Part shown: piece by piece, positions 7,008 to 13,077 of the stretch
Layout of the letters: every line of letters starts with the position of its first letter
Position numbering within the stretch: position 1 is the stretch's first letter
NCBI GenBank assembly: GCA_934663625.1
Contig: CAKUKP010000056.1
Span: forward strand, 1 to 19,930
Direction: 5' to 3'
DNA length: 19,930 nt
DNA from: an uncultured Clostridia bacterium
GTDB taxonomy: Bacteria; Bacillota; Clostridia; Christensenellales; Aristaeellaceae
Notes under the pieces: model-generated
The model's input: the letters and a program-made list of their open reading frames with translations, nothing else
Told to the model about the DNA's origin: nothing
Database searches by the model: none
Translations under genes and position numbers: made by a program

Positions 7008-8154
7008 TCAGGTAACCAACGCAATGCGGGAAGCGATGCATTCCGTGCACGTTTCCCCCCGCCTCCGCGCGAGAACGCTGTATGCGATGCGCGGCAAACA
7101 GGAAAGGAGTTATCAAATGAAACGGAAAATCTCAGTTGTAATGGCGTGCGCCCTGATCGGCGTGATGCTCGTAACCGTCGCGCTGGCGGTGGCAAACCAC
7201 ACGGGCGTGCTGGACTTTATCAAAAGGTATGATGTTACGCTTCCAGAAAACGTCACGGATTATGTACAGACGGATGTTGCATCCGCGGAGAGCGAGGGTA
7301 TGCACGCCGCGGTTCGCGAAGCAATCTACGATGGCCGCCGGCTGCGCATGGTGGTCGATCTGAGCATGGACGGCGAAAAGCCGCTGCTGACGGCGATGGA
7401 TTGCGCTCTGAACGATCCGTGGACGTTCCTCAACCGCACGGCTGCCAATACGGAAGCGCTAACGGTGCTGGACGCCTATCGCGTGGACGGCTATACGGAA
7501 TTGTATTACCTCTCCACATCGATCAGCGATGGCGCAGAGGAGGATACCATGAACTCGTATTCCGGCGATTTCACGCTGCAGGAGGACGGCACGCTGACAT
7601 GCTATTATGAAATCTGCTTCATGGATGATCTGCCGCAGCGTTCGTTCACGTTCAGCTCTACAGCGATACAATATGTAGAGAAGGACGGCACGATGCAGCT
7701 GGATCACGATCATCCGCGCGCCAAGGTGGACGTAAGCTTCGATCTGACCGCCACGGAAATTGCCGAGGAACGCTACGTGAGCGATGCGCCCGTGGAATAC
7801 GAAAGCATCGGCGTGCGCGTAGATCAGGTAACCATGACCGTAAAGCCGCTGGAGATCGATTACGTCATCTCCTACACGATCACCGATCCTGAAAAATACG
7901 CGGTCACGGACGAGGGACTCTGGTTTGAATTCATCGATCCGAACAGCACGGAGGCAGAACCGAGCGCCCAGCGCCTGAAGGCGGGGGTTACCGCTATGGA
8001 TACCGCCGGAAACGCGGATCTGACGCAGGTGCAGGAACAGGATGGCTCGCTCGCCCTGAGCGAAAAGGCCGATACCTACACCATGCGTGCCTACGAATGC
8101 TGGAACAAGCAGCGCTTTGAAACGCACGAAATTCACATGGTCAAGGCGGGATAA
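6997..8154 (+). CDS. single-pass membrane protein, probable anti-sigma factor partner of the ECF sigma factor
   Basis: The gene overlaps the sigma-factor gene by 11 bases, the usual layout of sigma/anti-sigma pairs. The 385-residue product has a basic cytoplasmic N-terminus of about 42 residues, one membrane helix near residues 45-66, and a large extracytoplasmic part of beta-rich, acidic character that resembles DUF4179-type anti-sigma proteins. No zinc-binding HxxxCxxC (ZAS) motif is visible, so sigma binding by the N-terminus is inferred from context only. An internal AAAGGAG followed seven bases later by an in-frame ATG at 7117 could start a shorter product beginning MKRKIS, keeping the membrane helix and outer domain but losing the cytoplasmic segment. 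The gene ends before a hairpin terminator. Confidence 0.75.
   Translation: MKNDQVTNAMREAMHSVHVSPRLRARTLYAMRGKQERSYQMKRKISVVMACALIGVMLVTVALAVANHTGVLDFIKRYDVTLPENVTDYVQTDVASAESEGMHAAVREAIYDGRRLRMVVDLSMDGEKPLLTAMDCALNDPWTFLNRTAANTEALTVLDAYRVDGYTELYYLSTSISDGAEEDTMNSYSGDFTLQEDGTLTCYYEICFMDDLPQRSFTFSSTAIQYVEKDGTMQLDHDHPRAKVDVSFDLTATEIAEERYVSDAPVEYESIGVRVDQVTMTVKPLEIDYVISYTITDPEKYAVTDEGLWFEFIDPNSTEAEPSAQRLKAGVTAMDTAGNADLTQVQEQDGSLALSEKADTYTMRAYECWNKQRFETHEIHMVKAG
7101..7119 (+). promoter_or_regulatory. internal ribosome-binding site and in-frame ATG in the anti-sigma gene
   Basis: GGAAAGGAG precedes an ATG at 7117-7119, which is codon 41 of the membrane-protein gene. It is a better SD than the one before the annotated start at 6997. 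Either this is the true start of the membrane protein, or two isoforms are made. Confidence 0.5.
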
Positions 8155-8174
8155 GCCGCAATCACCAATACACA

Positions 8175-8210
8175 GCGTCGGATGAAGAAGCAATCATCCG
8201 GCGCATTCTT
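8175..8210 (+). terminator. terminator after the sigma/anti-sigma operon
   Basis: GCGTCGGATGA at 8175-8185 pairs with TCATCCGGCGC at 8194-8204 (one wobble) around an 8-base loop and is followed by ATTCTTATT. The T tract is modest. Confidence 0.65.
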
Positions 8211-8264
8211 ATTGAGATCATTGAAGCCCGCATACCAAAAATGCAGAAAATGTCAAAACAGTGC

Positions 8265-8293
8265 TTGACAGAGTAAAGCTTCTATGGTAATAT
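8265..8293 (+). promoter_or_regulatory. strong sigma-A promoter for the LacI-family regulator gene
   Basis: TTGACA at 8265-8270 and TAATAT at 8288-8293 are 17 bases apart. The expected start is near 8300. The operator palindrome at 8333-8346 lies about 35-45 bases downstream of this start, consistent with autorepression by roadblock. Confidence 0.8.
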
Positions 8294-8332
8294 CTTTATA
8301 TTAAATATATTTTGTATATATTATTTATCTTT

Positions 8333-8346
8333 TGTGCACGTGCACG
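8333..8346. promoter_or_regulatory. LacI-type operator O1 (autoregulatory)
   Basis: TGTGCACGTGCACG matches the 14-base palindrome found twice more at 9491 and 9649, with one mismatch at the first base. The centre is a CpG step, as LacI-family hinge helices prefer. It lies in the leader of the regulator gene. Confidence 0.8.
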
Positions 8347-8370
8347 AATAGTAATTGTTATGGTGATGTG

Positions 8371-9447
8371 ATGGCTGGCACGCTCAAGCAAATCGCAGAA
8401 ATTGCGAATGTTTCCAGAGGCACGGTGGATCGTGTGCTTCATGGTCGCTATGGTGTAGATCCTAAGACGCGCGCACGTGTACTTGCAGTTATGCAGGAAC
8501 TCGATTACAAACCGAATGCCATGGCGCAGGCTTTGCGCGGCCTGCAAAATGAATTTCGCATTGGTGCGATCGTTCCCAGCGAAGCAAATCCCTTTTATCG
8601 TGATATCAATTCCGGCATTGACGAGGCATCAAAGATGGCGGCTACCTACGGTATGGAAGTCATTAAGCTGACCATGGATTGTGTGACGGTCGAAAATCAG
8701 CTTGAATGTATCGATAAGCTTGAGGAAATGAATGTCTGCGGTATCATGTTGGTGCCCATTGAGAATCAGCGTATCCGTGAACGCATCAATCGCCTTCCAG
8801 AAAGTGTGCCTGTGATCACCTTCAACAGTGATATTTCTGGCACAAAGCGCATGTGCTTTGTGGGAAATGATCACATTATGGCAGGCCGTACCGCAGGACA
8901 GTTGATGTCGATCGTTGTTCGTGAAAGCGGAAAAATTGCGTTACTCATCAGTCAAATGGATTTCCTCGCCCATGTCGAACGCATCCACGGATTCGGTAAG
9001 GTGCTCGAAGAAGAACGGGGCGGCGAAATAGAAATGATCGGTCCATACATGACCTACGAATCCGAGGAACGCGCCTTCAGCATCGTGAAGGATCTGATTC
9101 ATCGTGAAGAGGACCTGGTCGGAATCTATATGGCGGGCGGCGGTCAGCAAGCGGCGGCGCGCGCGCTTGCACAGTCCGGCAAGGCTGGGAAGATTCATAT
9201 GATCTGCCATGATATGCTGCCGGAAACCATCCACTACCTGAAGGAACGCGTGGTGGATTTCACCATCGGTCAGGAAGCCTTTATGCAGGGATATATGCCT
9301 GTTGAAATTTTCCGCGATTACCATATGTTCGGTCGAAAGCCGAAACTCAGTCGCCTGTTTACGGGCATCGATATCCGTTCGCGGGAAAATGTCTCGCTGA
9401 AGGGCTACGAAGTATTTACTGGCTTGTACTCCATGAGCCGAAGATAA
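8371..9447 (+). CDS. LacI-family transcriptional regulator with periplasmic-binding-protein-like sensor domain
   Basis: This 358-residue repressor has a LacI helix-turn-helix at residues 4-23 (TLKQIAEIANVSRGTVDRVL), a hinge near 47-57 (YKPNAMAQALRG) and a type-I binding-protein sensor from about 62 on. The sensor carries FNSD at 151-154, a GNDHIMAGRTAG motif, a GIYMAGGGQQAA motif and a TIGQEAFMQG motif, each with a counterpart in the binding protein encoded at 11996. It most likely represses its own gene and the enzyme-importer operon until the imported ligand binds. I chose ATG at 8371; the frame is open back to TTG at 8332, but that codon overlaps the operator and has no SD. The SD before 8371 is weak as well. 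The stop codon lies within a terminator hairpin. Confidence 0.92.
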   Translation: MAGTLKQIAEIANVSRGTVDRVLHGRYGVDPKTRARVLAVMQELDYKPNAMAQALRGLQNEFRIGAIVPSEANPFYRDINSGIDEASKMAATYGMEVIKLTMDCVTVENQLECIDKLEEMNVCGIMLVPIENQRIRERINRLPESVPVITFNSDISGTKRMCFVGNDHIMAGRTAGQLMSIVVRESGKIALLISQMDFLAHVERIHGFGKVLEEERGGEIEMIGPYMTYESEERAFSIVKDLIHREEDLVGIYMAGGGQQAAARALAQSGKAGKIHMICHDMLPETIHYLKERVVDFTIGQEAFMQGYMPVEIFRDYHMFGRKPKLSRLFTGIDIRSRENVSLKGYEVFTGLYSMSRR

Positions 9448-9482
9448 GAAAATCGCATCAGTACATATGCGAATTTTCTTTT
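9446..9482 (+). terminator. terminator overlapping the regulator's stop codon
   Basis: AGAAAATCGCAT at 9447-9458 pairs with ATGCGAATTTTCT at 9467-9479 with one bulged A, followed by a short T run. It separates the regulator transcript from the enzyme-importer operon. Confidence 0.7.
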
Positions 9483-9490
9483 GAACACTT

Positions 9491-9504
9491 CGTGCACGTG
9501 CACG
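9491..9504. promoter_or_regulatory. LacI-type operator O2
   Basis: CGTGCACGTGCACG is a perfect 14-base palindrome with a central CpG. It is identical to O3 and lies 158 bases upstream of it, start to start. Confidence 0.85.
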
Positions 9505-9604
9505 GAATATATATCAAGCCATTGCACGATCCACATTCATGCCCTGCGTACAATGCCCGATTTGATGTATCGGCAAAAAAACAAACGAACGGATCCTGAA
9601 CAAA

Positions 9605-9625
9605 ATTTCAATTTTTCATTGAAAT
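9605..9625. promoter_or_regulatory. inverted repeat in the promoter region of the enzyme-importer operon
   Basis: ATTTCAAT at 9605-9612 and ATTGAAAT at 9618-9625 form a perfect 8-bp dyad around TTTTC. It overlaps a possible weak -35 (TTGAAA at 9619-9624, with ACAAAT at 9642-9647 as a poor -10, spacing 17). It could be a second regulator site or a promoter element. I found no clean consensus promoter between the two operators. Confidence 0.4.
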
Positions 9626-9648
9626 CGTTGGATATTATCAAACAAATC

Positions 9649-9662
9649 CGTGCACGTGCACG
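9649..9662. promoter_or_regulatory. LacI-type operator O3, just upstream of the enzyme gene
   Basis: CGTGCACGTGCACG again, perfect. It ends 13 bases ahead of the SD AGGAGG at 9675-9680. Here a bound repressor would cover the likely transcription start or early leader. The 158-base spacing from O2 is close to 15 turns of B-DNA, so repression by looping is possible. Confidence 0.85.
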
Positions 9663-9689
9663 GTATCCATCAAAAGGAGGAAAAAGGTT

Positions 9690-10970
9690 ATGGAGAAAAC
9701 TTATCGGGAGCGCTTGATCGATACGCTCAACCATCGTGATCCCGGCCAGGTTGTGGTCGATCTTGGATCCACTTCCGTCAGCGGAATTAATATCAATGCG
9801 ATGGTAAAGCTGCGCAAGGGTCTGGGGCTTGAAGATCGTATGCTGGTTATGGATGAACCGCTGCAACTGCTTGGACGCACAGACGAAGATCTGCGGCAGG
9901 CCGTTGGCGCGGGTATCATCGGCGTCAACAACGGCTATACGATTTTCGGCTACAAAAACCGCGACTGGAAGGAATGGACGCTGCACAATGGGCTCAAGAT
10001 GCTGGTTTCCGAAGAATTTCGCACCACCGTGGATGAACAGGGTAACACCTATATCTATGCGCAGGGCAACACCAATTATCCCCCGGCGGGTAAAATGCCG
10101 AAGAAGGGTTTCTTCTTTGATAACATCACCCGCAGCAACGCCACCATCGATGATGACGACCTGAACGCACGCGAGGACTACAAGGATGATTTCAAGGTTT
10201 TTTCCGATGAGGAGCTTCGCTATATTCAGGATGAAGTCAACGACATCTACAACAACACCGGCTATGGCATGATCTACAACGGCGCCCTTTGCGGCATCGG
10301 CGATTTCGCACTGGTTCCGGGACCGCACGTCTGCGATCCCAAGGGCATCCGCGATCTGCAGGAGTTCATGATGATACACCACACAGATCCCGACTACGTG
10401 CATGAAATCTTTGAAATGCAGCTGGAGATCGCCCTGAAAAATGCGGAGCTTCTGTATCAGGCTGTGGGCAATAAAATCCAGTCCGTATATATATCCGGCA
10501 CCGATTTTGGTTTGCAGCGCGGCCCCTATATGGCGCTGGAAGCCTTCCGGGAGTTCTACAAACCGATTTATGCGAAGATCAACGGCTGGATTCATGAGCA
10601 TACCGAGTGGAAAACCTTCTTCCACAGCTGCGGTTCCATCGTAACCTTCCTGAAGGATTTCCATGAGTGCGGCGTCGATATCCTGAACCCTGTGCAGACC
10701 ACCGCCGCCGGCATGGACGCCCGTATGCTCAAGGAGCAATGGGGCGACAAGTTTACTTTCTGGGGCGGCGGAATCAATACCCAGCAGACGCTGCCCTTCG
10801 GTACGCCTGAGGAATGCTACAACGAAGCTATGGAACGTCTTGAAATCTTCGCGCCCGGCGGCGGTTTCGTGTTCAATACCGTGCACAACATTCAGGGACA
10901 GACTCCGATGAAGAACATGGTCGCCATGTTCCAGGCCGTGAAGGACTACAATGCAAAGATTGCGAAATAA
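9690..10970 (+). CDS. uroporphyrinogen decarboxylase-superfamily enzyme (URO-D/MtaA-CmuA-like), substrate unknown
   Basis: This 426-residue protein belongs to the URO-D-fold superfamily, which contains uroporphyrinogen decarboxylases and corrinoid-dependent methyltransferases. The C-terminal half shows the superfamily core: a FHSCG motif (His312, Cys314), DILNPVQTTAAGMD, FWGGGINTQQTLPFGTPEE and PGGGFVFNTVHNIQ near the end. His-x-Cys is part of the zinc site that activates thiols in MtaA/MtbA-type methyltransferases, but the later cysteine of that site, which I would expect in the PGCG-like segment, is replaced by glycine (PGGG). A true heme enzyme is unlikely: no other heme gene is near, and the gene sits first in a LacI-controlled importer operon, 12 bases ahead of the permease gene. 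I infer catabolism or demethylation/decarboxylation of the imported compound. The start has AGGAGG at 9675-9680. Confidence 0.85.
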   Translation: MEKTYRERLIDTLNHRDPGQVVVDLGSTSVSGININAMVKLRKGLGLEDRMLVMDEPLQLLGRTDEDLRQAVGAGIIGVNNGYTIFGYKNRDWKEWTLHNGLKMLVSEEFRTTVDEQGNTYIYAQGNTNYPPAGKMPKKGFFFDNITRSNATIDDDDLNAREDYKDDFKVFSDEELRYIQDEVNDIYNNTGYGMIYNGALCGIGDFALVPGPHVCDPKGIRDLQEFMMIHHTDPDYVHEIFEMQLEIALKNAELLYQAVGNKIQSVYISGTDFGLQRGPYMALEAFREFYKPIYAKINGWIHEHTEWKTFFHSCGSIVTFLKDFHECGVDILNPVQTTAAGMDARMLKEQWGDKFTFWGGGINTQQTLPFGTPEECYNEAMERLEIFAPGGGFVFNTVHNIQGQTPMKNMVAMFQAVKDYNAKIAK

Positions 10971-10982
10971 GGGGCTGTAAGC

Positions 10983-11951
10983 ATGAAAGAAAACACAGCG
11001 AACAAGTCTCTCTGGAAGCGGATTACCGGCAGAAGCGAATTCAGCATCTTTGTCGGTCTGATTGTTCTCTGCATTCTGATGAGCTTCCTGAGCGAGTATT
11101 TCCTGAAGGTAAGCAATATCTTCAACATTTTCAACCAGATTTCGCGCTACGGCATCGTTTCTGTGGGCATGGCGCTGGTCATCATTTCCGGCGGCATCGA
11201 TCTCTCCGTAGGCTATGTAGTCGGTCTTACTGCCTGCCTGTGCGCCTATTTCTCATCTGCGATGGCGCTGCCCTGGTTCGTGGTGTTGCCGCTGACGCTT
11301 CTCGTTGGCATGATCATCGGGCTGGTGAATGGTTTGCTGGTCACCCGCGTAAAGCTGGTACCCTTTATTGTTACCATGGCTATGGGCAAGATTCTGAGCG
11401 GCTGCACGCTGTTGCTTACCCGTGGTCGCCCGATCAAGTTCCAATCCGGTCTGGCATGGCTGGGTAAGGGCTACATCGGCCCGATTCCGGTCGCGGTCAT
11501 CGTGATGCTTCTGACCATCATTCTGGGCAGCATCTTTGCGCAAAAAACCCTGACCGGGCGCAACATCTACGCGATCGGCAATAACGAACGCACAGCACAG
11601 CTTTCGGGCATCAATGTCAAGGCGCTCAAAACCCTGACTTATATTATCACAAGCACGCTCTGCGCGCTGTGCGGCGTAATCGTCGCCGGCAATCTGTCCA
11701 GCGCAGACGCCACGCTGGGTGTCGGTTATGAAACCGACACCATCGCGGCGGTCGTCATCGGCGGCGTAGCCATGTCCGGCGGTGAAGGCACAATCTGGGG
11801 CTCCCTGCTGGGCGCCGCCATTATCGGTATTCTGAAGAATGCATTCGTGTTGCTGCGCATTTCCGCCTACTGGCAGTCTATCGTCATCGGTATCGTCATC
11901 ATCGCTGCCGTCACCATCGATAAACTGCGCACCGCCAAACACAAAATCTGA
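10983..11951 (+). CDS. ribose-type (RbsC/YtfT-like) ABC transporter permease
   Basis: This 322-residue polytopic protein forms the membrane channel of the second importer as a homodimer. It shows the BPD_transp_2 family marks: NIFNQISRYGIVSVGMALVIISGGIDLSVG in the first third, LVNGLLVTRVKLVPFIVTMAM in the middle, GRNIYAIGNNERTAQLSGI (the cytoplasmic coupling loop that meets the ATPase), and GGVAMSGGEGTIWGSLLGA near the end. It follows the URO-D-like gene after 12 bases, with AAGGGG as a modest SD, and precedes the binding-protein gene by 44 bases. It is longest-related to ribose/galactose/inositol-type systems, but the real substrate is open. Confidence 0.95.
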   Translation: MKENTANKSLWKRITGRSEFSIFVGLIVLCILMSFLSEYFLKVSNIFNIFNQISRYGIVSVGMALVIISGGIDLSVGYVVGLTACLCAYFSSAMALPWFVVLPLTLLVGMIIGLVNGLLVTRVKLVPFIVTMAMGKILSGCTLLLTRGRPIKFQSGLAWLGKGYIGPIPVAVIVMLLTIILGSIFAQKTLTGRNIYAIGNNERTAQLSGINVKALKTLTYIITSTLCALCGVIVAGNLSSADATLGVGYETDTIAAVVIGGVAMSGGEGTIWGSLLGAAIIGILKNAFVLLRISAYWQSIVIGIVIIAAVTIDKLRTAKHKI

Positions 11952-11995
11952 TCCGCTGAGGGAATAACCCTCTGCAAATAAAAGGAGGAAAAGTC

Positions 11996-12976
11996 ATGAA
12001 GAAGGTTCTGTCCCTGTTGGTAGCCATGGTATTGATGCTCGGTTGCATCGCCGTCGCGGAAGTCAATTACATCGACGAAGGTTTCAATTATGAAATCGCT
12101 GAAAACGCCGAGGGCAAGGAAGTCCGCATCGCTGTTCTGATGGTCAACAATAACCCATTCTGGGTTGACGTCGAATCCGGCGCGAAGGCCATTCAGGAAA
12201 CCATGAAGAAGTACAGCTGCACCGTTGATATCCAGACCATCGAAGATTTCGATGCGCAGGTATTCGCAGACGCCATCGACAACTGTATCATCATGGAATA
12301 TGACGCCATCTGCACCGTCGGCGTATCCGACGCCATCATTCCCGCCGTAGATCGCGCTACCGCAGCCGGTATCAAGGTTTACACCTTCAACTCCGACACC
12401 AGTGAAGAATGCTCCCGCATTGCTTTCCACGGTCAGGATCTCTATGGCGCCGGTGAACTGGCTGGTGAAACTCTGGCACGGCTGATCGGCGGCGAAGGCA
12501 AGGTTGCCGTGATTACCGGTCTGTTCTCCGTTCCCGCGCATGAGCTGCGCCGCACCGGCGGTTTGTCCGCCTTTGAAAAGTACGATGGCATCGAAATTGT
12601 CGGTGAGACCGAATGCCACGATTCCGGTGACGAAGCCTATACGCAGGTAAAGGATTTCCTGACCGCGAATCCCGATCTGGCAGGTATTTATCAGACTGCC
12701 GGCGGACAGTTGGGCGTTATTGAAGCCATCAAGGATATGGGTATGGCTGGCAAAGTGAAGTACGTCTGCTTCGACTTCATGGATGAAATCGTGGATGCGC
12801 TGTACGATGGCATCGTCAATGCAACCATCGGTCAGGATCCCTTCGGGCAGGGTGCGGATCCGGTCATTTTCGCCTACAATGCGATAATCACCGGCGAAGA
12901 TGCGATCACCGGCAACGAATGGACCAAGATGGACATCGTCACGCCCGACAACGTCGCCGAGTACTATCCTCGCTAA
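11996..12976 (+). CDS. ribose-type sugar-binding protein (RbsB-like, Peripla_BP_4)
   Basis: This 326-residue secreted protein binds the substrate and hands it to the permease. A signal peptide covers about residues 1-21. MLGC near position 17 is a marginal lipobox, while AVA before Glu fits signal peptidase I, so lipidation is uncertain. The mature part has the type-I fold: NNPFWVDVESGAK, a hinge-side TFNSD motif at 130-134, HGQDLYGAGELAGETLA, GIYQTAGGQLGV and TIGQDPFGQGADPV. The last four have close counterparts in the LacI-family regulator at 8371. AGGAGG lies at the ideal distance before the ATG, the strongest SD of the operon, which matches the need for excess binding protein. It is followed by two hairpins before the ATPase gene. 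Confidence 0.95.
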   Translation: MKKVLSLLVAMVLMLGCIAVAEVNYIDEGFNYEIAENAEGKEVRIAVLMVNNNPFWVDVESGAKAIQETMKKYSCTVDIQTIEDFDAQVFADAIDNCIIMEYDAICTVGVSDAIIPAVDRATAAGIKVYTFNSDTSEECSRIAFHGQDLYGAGELAGETLARLIGGEGKVAVITGLFSVPAHELRRTGGLSAFEKYDGIEIVGETECHDSGDEAYTQVKDFLTANPDLAGIYQTAGGQLGVIEAIKDMGMAGKVKYVCFDFMDEIVDALYDGIVNATIGQDPFGQGADPVIFAYNAIITGEDAITGNEWTKMDIVTPDNVAEYYPR

Positions 12977-13040
12977 TTCCGGATCGGAATCCGGTGGAGG
13001 CTCTGTGCCTCCACCGATGTACACAGATGGCATTTGTATG
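12976..13040 (+). promoter_or_regulatory. hairpins between binding-protein and ATPase genes
   Basis: CGGTGGAGGC at 12992-13001 pairs perfectly with GCCTCCACCG at 13007-13016 around TCTGT. A smaller dyad ATTCCG/CGGAAT lies at 12976-12990. A third pairing, CCGATGTACA from 13014 with TGTATG-CATCGG, competes with the first. There is no T run, so these look like mRNA-stabilising or attenuating hairpins that raise binding-protein over ATPase mRNA. Confidence 0.55.
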
Positions 13041-13077
13041 CATCGGTAGAGGCGCAAAACAGTAGGAGGAAAGATCG

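Noticed and set aside
8332..8370. Upstream TTG start for the LacI-family regulator
   Set aside because: It overlaps the operator palindrome and adds a Cys-rich stretch before the canonical LacI helix-turn-helix start.
9537..10886. 449-codon minus-strand frame opposite the URO-D-like gene
   Set aside because: It is an antisense shadow. The plus strand has a strong SD, operon context and superfamily motifs.
11867..13057. 396-codon minus-strand frame opposite the RbsB-like gene
   Set aside because: Same reason: the plus strand encodes a typical signal peptide and binding-protein fold.
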